This document shows positions 1 through 12,212 of a stretch of 64,000 nucleotides of DNA, piece by piece (the stretch's first letter is position 1; each line of letters starts with the position of its first letter). The stretch is from Leptoclinus maculatus. Its lineage: Eukaryota; Chordata; Actinopteri; Perciformes; Stichaeidae. The notes below the pieces were generated by a model. That model saw nothing but the letters and a program-made list of their open reading frames with translations. It did not search any database and was not told the DNA's origin. The stretch spans positions 186,001-250,000 of the forward strand of contig JAVDOI010000191.1 of assembly GCA_032191485.1 (NCBI GenBank). Direction: 5' to 3'. Made by a program: the position numbers and the translations under genes.

Positions 1-15
1 GGTTTTCTTTCCCCT

Positions 16-325
16 GGACCGGAGACACAGTTCTCCTGTGTCCTCTGTAATGCTAAGTTTCCTTTCTGATGGACCGGAGACACAGTTGTCCTGTGTCCAC
101 TGTAATGCTAAGTTTCCTTTCTGATGGACAGAAGACACAGTTCTCCTGTGTCCTCTGTAATGCTAAGTTTCCTTTCTGATGGACCGGAGACACAGTTCTC
201 CCGTGTCCTCTGTAATGCTAAGATTCCTTTCTGATGGACCGGAGACACAGTTCTCCCGTGTCCTCTGTAATGCTAAGTTTCCTTTCTGATGGACAGAAGA
301 CACAGTTCTCCTGTGTCCTCTGTAA
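16..325 (+). repeat. 55-bp minisatellite in spacer, copy A (6 units)
   Basis: Units begin GGACCGGAGACACAG or GGACAGAAGACACAG at 16, 71, 126, 181, 236 and 291, a strict 55-bp period. The last unit breaks off after about 35 bp. Variant bases between units are shared with B and D. The short plus-strand reading frames here are products of the repeat. Confidence 0.95.
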
Positions 326-1838
326 GGACACCTGCCAGCCTTGGCCTCACCTCCTTCAGCACTGTGAGGATCAGCTCACAGCAGCCAAGATATGCTGCAA
401 AAGACCAGAGACTGCAGCACTAACTGAACTGTCAATCAACGGAGGACTTATCACTGTTGGATCACATAGATACACATTTTACTTCCTGCTTGTCCCAGTC
501 AGTCTTCCAAGCAGAGAATGAGAAAACACCTGCCTGCCTTTGCCTCACCTTCTGTCTGGCTCTGAGATACTGGATCAGCTCATAACAACCAAGACATCAT
601 GTCACCACAGACCAGATGCTGCAGCACCATCTCAACTGTTCATCAACAGTGGACCCACCACTGCTGGACCACAGAGACACGTGTTCTCCCTGCCAGTGTC
701 GAGGTTTCTTCACAACAGAGCATAAGGTATAGTTTTCATATGTTACAATGTTTTGCTTTAATTGTGTGTTCATTCATTTATTCCCTTTGTATTAATGCAA
801 CAGTTTAAATGACACTGATGTTACAGCTAGTATAACATTGTAATTTATATAAACTTCTTCCTTCAGGTCTTCCTCCTCTGTGATCCCTCCACTTCACAGT
901 GAAGACACTCAGGACTGCACAGAGAGCTAAACATATAGAAGAAGCTGAACATCATGCAGCCTTCCTAAACTTCTCTGTGTGAAATGGCACTGGACATACA
1001 TGTTGTCCTGCCCTGCAGCAGAATTCAAGGTATTTGATTATTGTGAATTATGCAACATGTAAACATGTTTTGTTTCAGTCTTCAGTTTATTACAATAACT
1101 TTGTTTTCTCTTTTCAGGACCAGCTCCGTCCTCCTTCCTCAACATCACCATCTGTGCATCCATTGCTGTGCAGTTCAGTAGAGACTAACTACAGTTGATC
1201 TTTAAGCAAGTGATCAGGTGTACGGCTGCAGGGAACCAAACTGCTGCAGATCCATCATCAGTCAGTCATCACTGTCACAGTGACACTTCCTCTTTTGTCC
1301 AGCATCAAGCTCCTCCCTAAACAAGCTGTACAGGTAACAGTTTTTGTTACTTCCATAGTACAATATCTCTCTTTGACCACAACAAAGAGAGTGCTTCTAC
1401 AGCCACTGGACAGGTCAAAGGTCATAATGTTTCAGCTCTTTCTATTATCACACTGACACTGAGCTCTGTTCACAGTTTGGTTTGTGTTAAGAACAGACAG
1501 ATTCAACAAACAGCAACATACACTACTGACACATGGACAGAATGACTGTCTCTCAAAACAACAGGACACCTGTTTATTTTGTTTGTTTCATCTCTACCTT
1601 ATTTGGTCCAACAATGTATGTTTATTTAATGTTTCATCACAATTTATATCTTTTACATTATTTTATTGTATTTATTTATTCATGTCATCCTTCCCTTTTC
1701 CTATTAATCAGTTTTCTAACAGATATATGAAAGATTAAGGATGAAAATGTGTCAGTTAGTTCAATTGCTACATGCATATGAACTAATTAACCTGGAGGAA
1801 AGGACACATCTTTATCCTAATGTCATGAGTCATTAGTA
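326..1838 (+). other. Spacer sequence, copy A; possible exons, no gene recognised
   Basis: Non-coding spacer between the 55-bp repeats and the 5' inverted repeat. Two short reading segments (about 325-515 and 535-725) look like diverged duplicates of each other. Intron-like intervals with GT and AG ends lie at 727-866 (AAG|GTATAG to CTTCAG) and 1030-1117 (AAG|GTATTT to TTTTCAG), and a donor-like ACAG|GTAACA lies at 1333/1334. This suggests a spliced non-coding transcript or an old captured gene end. I recognise no protein family. Confidence 0.4.
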
Positions 1839-1859
1839 TGGGGTTTCAGCTGGTAGGTA
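1839..1859 (+). repeat. 5' inverted repeat of Helitron copy A
   Basis: 21 bp beginning TGGGGTTTCAGCTGG. It is the exact reverse complement of 18446-18466. A smaller inverted pair (TAGGTATA / TATACCTA, about 1854-1889) lies just inside, so the end can fold. Confidence 0.75.
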
Positions 1860-2511
1860 TAATCAAGGTTTTTCACATGTGTATACCTAGCCTGAGGGTA
1901 ATCTAAACCCTATTGAAAATACATATATGTAAGCCCAGTGTTAAAATGTCAGACTGTGGAATCCAAGCTGAAGGTATTGTCTTCAGAATGTCTAAAACAC
2001 ATGACGTGGTTCAAAGAGTCTTGTCAAAAGATTTATTTGCAAAACGAATCTTTCCAAGCTCGTCTTCTAACCTTGAGTCAAACTAGTGACTCTAAACAAA
2101 TGTTCCTTACAAGTAAGGAAAACCCAGCATAAACTGAATTTAATGTTGAGATCATTTAAATGTCAATGTTGACAAGGCTGGCAGTCCAGGGCTACTGGAA
2201 CTTGAAGTCTTGAACTACTGGGAGTATTAAGATCATAAAAAGTGAAAATGCATCTCTAGGCAATAAAGTGCTGAAAGCAGCAGGTTCTAATGAAAACATC
2301 ATGAAACTGTGAAATCAACTGTCGTGAGTCACTTTTTTGAAGAAAATCTTTGAAACTATGTTTACTTTCAAAAATCCATGTTTGGCCTCTCTCAGCCTGA
2401 AACGTCTTTGAAGAGCAAGTAGCCATTAGCCGGCTCGTTGCGGCCAAATGTGAGCCAGCTTTGGCCCATTTCATTTTTGCCATATCTGGCCCAGATTTAG
2501 CTGTTACAGAC
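1860..2511 (+). other. Left-arm non-coding sequence, copy A
   Basis: AT-rich, no coding region recognised. It holds a segment (about 2240-2400) related to the 180-bp tandem repeats found beside the BEL element in copy B. Confidence 0.6.
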
Positions 2512-2790
2512 ACGGGCCTATTCTGGCTGAGACATGGCTGCCGGGTTTATCGGCAGTCAGCACTGAAACAGGTTCTGGCCCATTGATGTCAGCCAAATCT
2601 GGGCCCAATCTGGCATTATAAACACGGGCCTATTCTGGCTGAGACATGGCTGCCGGGTTTATCGGCAGTCAGCACTGAAACAGGTTCTGGCCCATTGATG
2701 TCAGCCAAATCTGGGCCCAATCTGGCATTATAAACTCGGGCCTATTCTGGCTGTGACATGGCAGCCTGTTAATCGTCAGACAGCACTGAA
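2512..2790 (+). repeat. 111-bp GC-rich minisatellite, copy A (about 2.5-3 units)
   Basis: Repeats beginning CGGGCCTATTCTGGCTG recur near 2513, 2625 and 2737, a period of about 111 bp. Each unit contains further short motifs such as CAGCACTGAAAC and TCTGGGCCCAATCTGG. Copy C has five units, and copy B has three plus two. Confidence 0.9.
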
Positions 2791-4710
<1,920 letters not shown>

Positions 4711-5149
4711 CCCCCCCCCCCCCCGTTACAGTCACAGTGTTATATAACTGTTCATGTTAGTTTAATCTGCAGTTAAAGCTGTTCAATTACCATTCTGGCC
4801 ACTTTATGTCTCAATGTGTAAATCTGTAACCAAAAGTGACCAATAGACACATGCCAAGCACACTTGATCATACACAAGCTTTGTGATCTTGAATTAGACC
4901 TTAATGTACAAATAACCTTTGTTCATATGATGCTGATAGTATTCTGTAGTAATCACTAATATCTATAGGAACATGACTTTATATATTCAGTATACAGAGA
5001 CATTAGATCATCCATTATTAGTCCACAGTGAGCCCTCACATAGAGCTGAGATGGAGCTGTCATGTGTTGTGGGTGTTCTGTAGTTCTGCTAGTTTTAACC
5101 CTTTATTGCTCATACACATGGAAGACAATAATATTGTTTCCTCTCTTAG

Positions 5150-5186
5150 GCAAAGAGAACATTGATCCACATCTGCGCTTTGGCTG
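5150..5186 (+). other. Candidate 37-bp leader mini-exon, copy A
   Basis: Preceded by a pyrimidine-rich CTCTCTTAG acceptor and followed by a CTG|GTAAGT donor. The same structure is conserved at 31830-31866 (B) and 49127-49163 (C). No transcript evidence is available here. Confidence 0.4.
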
Positions 5187-5492
5187 GTAAGTACGGACAT
5201 ACTGTAACTCAAATTGACAATAGATCACATAACTTGATGTTTAACTGTTAAGTATCTTAGACCATTTAATTTTGTTTAGATTCACACCAGATTAATTTAT
5301 TTTGTGTGATTTATTTATCTCTAAAGCAACTTAACGATATTTATTGAAGACTAACATAAGTTCCTGGGTAATTCTATAGTCTCACGAATGAGACTTTGAT
5401 AATTAACAAGGAAATAAAATGAGCTGTAATGATGAGTCTCTCTCACCCTCCCCCTCCTCCTCCTTCCTCCTCTTTTCTGTCTCTGATTGTAG

Positions 5493-5525
5493 ACCATCAC
5501 TGTGACTCCTTGCCATCTCTGAAGT
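5493..5525 (+). other. Candidate 33-bp leader mini-exon, copy A
   Basis: A strong pyrimidine tract ends in GATTGTAG in A and GATTGCAG in B and C, both valid acceptors. The donor is GT|GTAAGTTC. Matching segments lie at 32173-32205 and 49470-49502. Confidence 0.4.
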
Positions 5526-5787
5526 GTAAGTTCACACACATGAATTATCATTTTGCTATTACTAAACTAATATTACATTGGTTTACATTAAGAATGACTT
5601 CCCATCCAAATGTAGCCTCGACAGGACTCCATTCATTACGTACTGAACACTAAATGACCCACCCTGAATAACAGTTTGATCTAGATTGAAATGAGATGTG
5701 ACACACTGGTTTTCTGATAGGAAAGTAAAGATCATTTCTTTCTCTCTCCATTTCTTCTGGCCTCCTCCTTCCTGTCTCTAACTGCAG

Positions 5788-5819
5788 ATCAGAGTTGGTG
5801 TCTCCGTGGTGACTTGACA
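5788..5819 (+). other. Candidate 32-bp leader mini-exon, copy A
   Basis: The acceptor CTCTAACTGCAG and the donor ACA|GTAAGTTC frame it. The same structure lies at 32468-32499 and 49765-49796. Confidence 0.4.
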
Positions 5820-7153
5820 GTAAGTTCACATATGAATCAACACTTTTACTTAAAACACTTCATACTGCAGGTTTTAAACACACTGTAGTGAAGTTGTAGT
5901 TAGTGGAAATGTGAGACTTCTAAACCAGCCATACTTCATATCATTTCATGATATTTCACATAAATCTGTGCAGTATTACCTGTTCTACTGTCATGATGTG
6001 TTTACATTATGGTCATGTGAACAGACACTTCACTAATCTGTTAGCTTAGAGTAGAAGTTACTTAGTTTGTTATTCAGACTGCTGTCTAATGTGTGTCTTT
6101 ATTGTGTCTTACAGGTGTCCTGCTGTCCAGCTGTCTCCCCTCTCCTCTATCATATTGGCTCTCTGTCTTTCCTATACCTTGTATCCACTCTGTCTAAGCA
6201 TTGGTTCCTCTAGCTTTCCTGTCAATGTACCGCTCTGTCTTTGATTTTGAACTCATTCTTTGTATCCCTCTTCTATCCCACTCTATCTGTTACCGAACTT
6301 TCCAAACCTACCGAACCTTCTGAAAAACTTCTGAACAAATTACTGGAATTCTGAACTGAATTACATGATTATCACAACCTGTCTGTTGAACGAAAACCTG
6401 AGAGTCTCTCATCTCTCCCACTCTCTGTCTCTCCACTGATCCTCTGATCCACTCACAATCCTCGGGTTACTGGTACCTGATCTATCTTTTTGAATGATCT
6501 GAGAGATTCTCCTCTCACGCTCACCTCTTTCAATCTTCTATCTACATCATATACATCTATAGAATACTATTACTGTTTGTACAAATTGAACAACACATTT
6601 GAAATATACTATGAGATTTTTTCAACAAAATTTGTTTGAACATATAATTGAAAAAGACATACACATCATTTAGTTGTAATTGAAAAAGTTACACTTCTAT
6701 CACAAACATTTGGTAAAAATAAATTATAATTTAGAATTAAATCTGGTAAATTTCTAAGTATATAAATTCTTGTGCATGATTCAATTAACATAATTAAAGA
6801 ACTGCATTCTAGTTAATATACATAAACATTAGATCCACATTAGAGAATAAGTCCAGTTGTTCCTGATCTTTGTTGCTGAGGAGCTCTGTTGGTTTGTACC
6901 CAGAGGTTTGTTTTGGTAACAGATATTTCACACTCAAACTGTTCACTTGACTAGTCTACATACGAGTAAAAGTAATACCACTACATACATTGTATTCACT
7001 ATTATTTAAATTATTTTCCATCTAAACATCCATTGTTTGAATCATTCAGTGTGTATAAGTGTTTTGTTGTCTAACCTGTTCCTACTGAAATAAAATCCAG
7101 ACATCTATCAGGAGGAAGTGCATTTATTTGGAGTGTCTGTTTCCTGTCTGCAG

Positions 7154-7264
7154 ACCCAACGTTCTTCAGAAGCATTCATCTGTCATCTCACTGCCACGAC
7201 AACTCGTCCTGATTCTGAACATAAACCATAGTATAGTGTAGTAGTATTAACTTATTCTCTGCTG
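7154..7264 (+). other. Candidate 111-bp leader exon, copy A
   Basis: The acceptor TTCCTGTCTGCAG and the donor CTG|GTGAGT frame it. It is present in B at 33836-33946. In C the acceptor remains at 51131-51132, but a 12-bp deletion near 51236 has removed the donor. Confidence 0.4.
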
Positions 7265-8359
7265 GTGAGTGCAAACAGTTTAGGGTCAGAACAGATCATA
7301 GCTGATATTGGACTACTGGTTGTGTTGGTAGTAAATATTTAAATTGTGTATTCTGGGTGTAATTTAAATCTTTACATATTACACAAAGCTTTGAAATTAA
7401 TATATTCTTTGTAGTGCGTCAGCCTTAAATTGTTCATACATTCTGGTTCGTACACTTTAAATACTGTTTCCTTAGTAGTAGTTATACTAACGAGCTATAA
7501 ATTGAGGCTTTTTGAAATCTCACTGAAGTCTTTACAGTTTCAATTAACAAGTTCAAGTGTATTGTATTACTACAAAAAACATTTATTGAGATTTAGGTGG
7601 CTTCAATCAACAGTATTTGAAGTAGCATCATTTGTCTTCAGTTGTGTGTCAGTGTTAAACTTCAGTTTTTACATTGAATATATATATTTCCACAGATTTC
7701 TTTGAGAAGCATCTTTAATATTAAGTACAATCTGTTCCTTTAGTACACAGTCCCTTATACACGTATACAGACCAAGTAAAGACCTGATCACACTATTTAA
7801 ATCAGTGTGTAGAAGTGATTTGTTGTTTAAACCTTCATTTGCTGTAATAAGTCAAACAACTGGATTTTTTTGATTTTGGTGTTTAGATATTAACCTAAAT
7901 ATATTAGCATTAATATATTAAGACTGTAAGGAATATAATTAAGGTTACTGTCACTGAATTTGACATTCAAATAATTTGTATCACAAACACTAAAATATAC
8001 AAATATCATATTGTCTCAGTAAAGTACAATTGGAGCATTAATATTGATCTCTTTGTGTTATATTTTGAACACAATTTATTTATACAGACTTGGTTAGGAT
8101 TTTGTGGATCAAACATTTGCTTGGATACTGTGAAGTCTCTTTTGGTGTATAATTATAAATTGAATAGTTTTGAAGCATTTAACCCAGAACTCTTCTGTGA
8201 GTTAATTTATCATTCCTAAGTGCTTTTGATTACTAAAATCAGACACAGGTTACTACTATCTTCAGATCCTGCTTCGTTAATAGTAATATTTTACCATTAA
8301 TATTATATCTTGATTTTGTACAATAAAAGTAAAACAATAACATTTGTGGTTTTGAAACA

Positions 8360-9448
8360 ATGCCAAGGAAGGGTAAGAGGTCACAAGCTCAGAAGCTGCG
8401 CTGGCAGAGGTCTGATGAGATTCACTGTGCAACAACGACTGAAGAAGCAGAATGTGGTGGTCCTCAGAGCAGTGGAGAAGTTAAGATGTCTGCAGCGTCT
8501 CATGCTGGAAGTGTGAAACAGGGAGGTCAGCCTGATGCTTCATGTGTACCAGAGGTTTCTTATGCAGACGTTGTAAAGAGAGGACAACACAGTGATGCTG
8601 CATGTGAGGCAGGGCCTTCTAATGTCAACCAGGAAAACTCCAGAGGTCAAAGTGATGTGTCACGTGTACCACAGGTATCATATGCAGACGTTGTAAAGAG
8701 AGGACAACACAGTGATGAGTCATGTGAGGCAGGGTCTTCTAATGTGAAGCAGGTAAACCACAGAGGTCAAAGTGATGCATCATGTGTACCACAGGCTTTT
8801 GCAGCAGGACCTTCTCATGCAGACTGTGTAAATCTGGGAGATGAACAACATGTCCGTGCATCCCGCAGCCAGGCTTCTGTTAAATACGGCAGATCCAGAA
8901 ATCAGCAGTGTACCTGTAACTCACTAACCTTTCTTGCATTCCTTCATGACAATGAAAACATCACCAGAGCAGACCTCGACCTTGTTTTGGATAAAGGTAA
9001 CACGATGTATAGAGAGACCAGGAAAAGGGTCGTGGATCACATCTATCTGACTACCGATGAGCTCCCTGATGAAGTTCCTGCACGCAGGTTGACACATTAT
9101 GTGGACATGACACAACTTTCTAGGTACGGCACATTAGGAGAACCTTTACCTGGAGCTGTCGATAGCTTTCTGGACCTGGAGTCAGGACTGAGCTGCTTGT
9201 TGTCAGATGTGAAGTACGCTTTGCTGTTGATGAGACTGTTGTGTATTGCAGTATTCAGAACCAGGTCAGGCAGATACGGTTTCTTTGACCCACACTCCAG
9301 AACAGCCAGAGGTTTGCCCCTACCCCCCGGTTCACGTACTCCTGGTACCGCTGTCATGGTGACATTCACACGTCTCAGTGATATGATTGACAGGCTCAAG
9401 AAGTCCTACAGAATGATGGGCACACAGTCCTCCTGTAACTATGAGTAA
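8360..9448 (+). CDS. N-terminal cysteine-protease-like (peptidase C76-like) segment of the Helitron polyprotein, copy A
   Basis: 362 codons starting at an ATG in good context (AAACAATG). Residues 1-10 are basic. Residues about 55-150 hold two to three degenerate repeats built on [13 protein letters not shown]. From about residue 180 the C-terminal half looks like a papain-fold deubiquitinase of the herpesvirus large-tegument type (peptidase C76): Cys184/Cys186 in CTCNSL, and Asp310 and His312 in an FFDPHS motif, then a Gly-rich loop. The Cys then Asp-x-His order and a spacing near 125 residues match that family as I know it; the assignment is by eye. The reading frame ends at a stop, and five bases further on the next segment opens in another frame, in all three copies. 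This suggests a one-base loss in what was a single polyprotein. An OTU-type protease, known in other Helentrons, is the main alternative. Confidence 0.6.
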   Translation: MPRKGKRSQAQKLRWQRSDEIHCATTTEEAECGGPQSSGEVKMSAASHAGSVKQGGQPDASCVPEVSYADVVKRGQHSDAACEAGPSNVNQENSRGQSDVSRVPQVSYADVVKRGQHSDESCEAGSSNVKQVNHRGQSDASCVPQAFAAGPSHADCVNLGDEQHVRASRSQASVKYGRSRNQQCTCNSLTFLAFLHDNENITRADLDLVLDKGNTMYRETRKRVVDHIYLTTDELPDEVPARRLTHYVDMTQLSRYGTLGEPLPGAVDSFLDLESGLSCLLSDVKYALLLMRLLCIAVFRTRSGRYGFFDPHSRTARGLPLPPGSRTPGTAVMVTFTRLSDMIDRLKKSYRMMGTQSSCNYE

Positions 9449-9453
9449 AGCCT

Positions 9454-10101
9454 GTGGAGTTTTACAATGTGAACACAGTCAACCTGAATGATGCTCTCCC
9501 AAACACAGACTGCAGACCTACAGCTGTCACTGAGGATGAACCTACTCTGTTGGATGAAGCTGTTGATGAATCAAACTCACCGACTCTAAAGACAAACACA
9601 GCCACTGATCGTCCTGAGAACATTTTACCTGAAATGTCTCCTCACACCACAGCTGTGAAACAACCAGAAGTCCTCATCACATCATTCCAATCACATGATG
9701 CTCCTCACAGTGAATCAGAATTGACTGCTGAAGTGATAAACCCTGTTCTCATTGATCCCTCTGATAACATAATGACAGGAGAGTCCACCGACGTCACTTT
9801 TACATCATCTGTGAGACAACAAGAGGTCATCTTCCCTGATACCCAAAATAAACCAGAACCCTCAAGTGAATTCAGTTTCCTTCCATCACATGATGCTTCT
9901 GTCAATGAATCAAACATTTCTCCTTCAATAATAAATACTGTTGCCAGTGATCTCTCTGATACTGTTTTGCAGGAAACCATCTGTAGATTGTCAAAGTTTA
10001 GTAAACACCAAAGGAGTAAAATGAAGAGAAGACTATTGGTCTCAGGAAAAACTCCACAAAGAAAAGAGAATCAGAAAAGGAAAAGTATGCTTCAAATATA
10101 G
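9454..10101 (+). pseudogene. Acidic Ser/Thr/Glu-rich linker of the polyprotein, copy A
   Basis: Continues the protease-like segment in a shifted frame. It has no ATG at its head: the first possible start is GTG, and the frame opens at 9445. The 215 residues are low in complexity, rich in Ser, Thr, Glu, Asp and Pro, with two loose repeats containing [10 protein letters not shown] and [10 protein letters not shown], and become basic at the end. It is a linker rather than a domain I can name. Copy A stops early because 10 bp present in B and C (near 10082) are missing, which shifts the frame. Confidence 0.65.
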
Positions 10102-10166
10102 CATATAAAGCAAAGAAAAAATATCAAGCAAGCTGGAATTATCGAAACAATCCTGAATTTAGACAA

Positions 10167-11141
10167 ATGAAAATAAATAATACAAGAGACAATGTTGACT
10201 TACAGCAAAAACGGAAAGAGTACATTTCCTCTCATTACAGAAACGATGATGATTTTAGACAGAAACAAAAACAGTACGTGGTCTCTGGATACAAGGACAA
10301 TCCTGATTTTAGACAGAAACAAAAACAGTACGTGCTCTCTCGTTACAAGGACAATCCTGATTTTAGACAGAAACAAAAACAGTACGTGCTCTCTCGTTAC
10401 AAGGACAATCCTGATTTTAGACAGAATCAAAAACAGTACGTGCTCTCTCGTTACAAGGACAATCCTGATTTTAGACAGAAACAAAAACAGTACGTGCTCT
10501 CTCGTTACAAGGACAATCCTGATTTGAGACAGAAACTTAAACAGCAATTTATGGCCCGGTACCGAGACGATACTGATTTTAGACTGAAAAAAAAACAGTG
10601 CTTCACTGCTCGATATAAAGAAAGCGTAGAGTTTAGACAGAAGAAGAGATCTCATATCACTCAGCGTTATGCTCATGACCAAGCATTCAGGGTAAGACAC
10701 AGACAACTAATGAAAAAAATAATGCAAGACAGATATAAAAACAATCCTACATATTGGAGTATGCATACCATAAGATGTGCCATGAAAATAAAAAGGAAAT
10801 ACAGACGGACAATTAGACAAACAGAAGAAAGTGACAACAGTTTGATCAAAGAGGCTATATCTGTTTTCAGGTCACAAATAAAGGCTGGTCCCACTTATGT
10901 GTGCACCGTCTGTCATGAAGCATCATTTCCAAACCAAGTGAGACCCTGTAAAAGGTTAAACTATGTACAAAATCCAGTTATGGTTGCAGCATGCCTGACA
11001 GGAAAGTACGTCCATGTTTGTGATGATGGGAGTGCAGAGATGAACAACAGTGCAAAGTGCCTGATGAGAGGAAGGAAGAGTAGATTTGTCACACCTGCCA
11101 TAATCATCTTAAAGATGGAGCCATGCCAACACTCGCTGTAG
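10167..11141 (+). pseudogene. Basic 18-residue repeat array and zinc-ribbon-like region, copy A
   Basis: Reading frame after the 10-bp deletion. Residues about 20-185 are tandem 18-residue units of the pattern [18 protein letters not shown], nine in all with four near-identical ones in the middle. Comparable repeats precede the Helitron N domain in fish Helitrons. They are strongly basic and could bind DNA. The end (about residues 245-310) has Cys/His pairs (CTVCHEASFP, CKRLNY, VHVCDDG, AKC) followed by a frameshift shared with C. The last residues are out of frame. Confidence 0.7.
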
Positions 11142-11725
11142 CTAACAACTTGGAGCTCGCTGACATTCCACCTGAACTGTGTGATCTCAACATATTGGAG
11201 AGACATCTCATAGCTAAGTGCATAGCCTTTGCCAAAATTATTCCTCTTCCCAAAGGAAGACAGAGATCAATACATGGTAACGTGGTTTGTGTCCCGTCTG
11301 AGGTGCAGGAAACAGTGGAAGCCTTACCCAGACTGAGAAGTGAGTCCCAGGTCATGAGAGTGAAACTGAAGAGACGATTGTGTTACAAAGGTCATCAGCT
11401 GTTCCAGACTGTCACCTGGTCTAAACTAGTGCAGGCGCTGCACAAACTCAAACACATTCATCCACAATACCAGGACATAACTATCAGAGATGAGGCTGAG
11501 CTATGTGACCCAACACTTCCTGATGATGACGATGATGATAAGGATGAAACAATGGATGAGAATGATTATGATGAAGCTGATTTAATGGACATTGACATGT
11601 GTGAGAAAAGTGCACTGTGTGAGGCAGAAACTGAGGCTGAAGGTGAGCAGGATATTGACATGTTGTCATGTGATGGTGAACAACCAGAGGAGCAGAGAGA
11701 TGATGCAGAACAGGAAGGTGACTAA
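11094..11725 (+). pseudogene. Helitron N-terminal region with acidic tail, copy A
   Basis: Resembles the region that precedes the Helitron-like N domain: a CHTCHNHLKDG motif, then LAVANNLELADIPPEL, then a GNVVCVPSE motif. In copy A the frame is entered after an in-frame TAG at 11091 that reads as Trp in C. The C-terminal 70 residues are almost entirely Asp and Glu. It ends at a TAA where homology continues in another frame, the same break as in C. No separate gene is likely. Confidence 0.65.
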
Positions 11726-12212
11726 CGGTGGTTTTGCTCTAGAATCATGTCTTCAGCCATGTGATGTTTCAGAGGAGATTTTATGTTTCAGTGAAGGAAT
11801 CTACTCTGTTGCCCCTGCAGAAAGAAACAGTCCTGTTGGCTTTTTCAGAACACCTAAACTTGAAGCGATGGCTTTCCCTGTACAGTTCCCTACAGGTCAA
11901 AACACACTGGATGAAATGAGACGTATTAAAGTAACACCCAGCAGTTATTTCAAAGCAAGGCTTTTCTGTACTGATGATCGTTTTGCCAGAGACACAAATT
12001 ATTTGTTCTTTGCACAGTTTGTGACTGAAATACACTTGGCTACCTCCAGCATGACAATACAGTTGAGGAAAGGAAAGCCTCTGACTAGAGATGGACGAAG
12101 AATAACTTCTGGTATGCTGCAAAATAAACGAGAGGTCGAGAGACTGGTGAGAAATAAAGATGCAGAGGAACACCAGTTTATTGGGAGAAAACTACAAGAG
12201 ATCTTTTTGCCA
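11726..12212 (+). pseudogene. Helitron-like N domain, truncated, copy A
   Basis: Frame switched relative to the preceding part. Motifs include [29 protein letters not shown] and [15 protein letters not shown], typical of the domain N-terminal to Helitron Rep. Unlike C, the [16 protein letters not shown] stretch is intact. A 22-bp deletion near 12165 shifts the frame again. At 12212/12213 the sequence passes straight into an LTR fragment, so about 0.9 kb of Rep, including the HUH motif and both tyrosines, is lost. Confidence 0.75.

Larger units (their letters stand above)
4711..8359 (+). other. Left-arm leader region with mini-exon-like segments, copy A
   Basis: 3.6 kb, AT-rich and without a long reading frame, upstream of the replicase start. 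Several short segments are framed by good splice consensus sequences (listed separately). An AATAAA-containing stretch sits about 40 bp before the replicase ATG. Probably the intron-rich 5' untranslated region and promoter of the element's gene; no TATA box could be assigned with confidence. Confidence 0.4.

Noticed and set aside
16..325. CRISPR array
   Set aside because: Contiguous 55-bp tandem units without distinct spacers, in a eukaryotic setting.
234..521. A 95-residue protein over the 55-bp minisatellite (also at 18769, 44003, 62869)
   Set aside because: The first third is minisatellite; the Cys pair is suggestive of a zinc finger but no family could be named, so it is described only as part of the spacer.
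10200..10706. Minus-strand 168-codon frame with hydrophobic repeats (also 54190-54588)
   Set aside because: Antisense shadow of the basic repeat array; its length varies with the repeat number.
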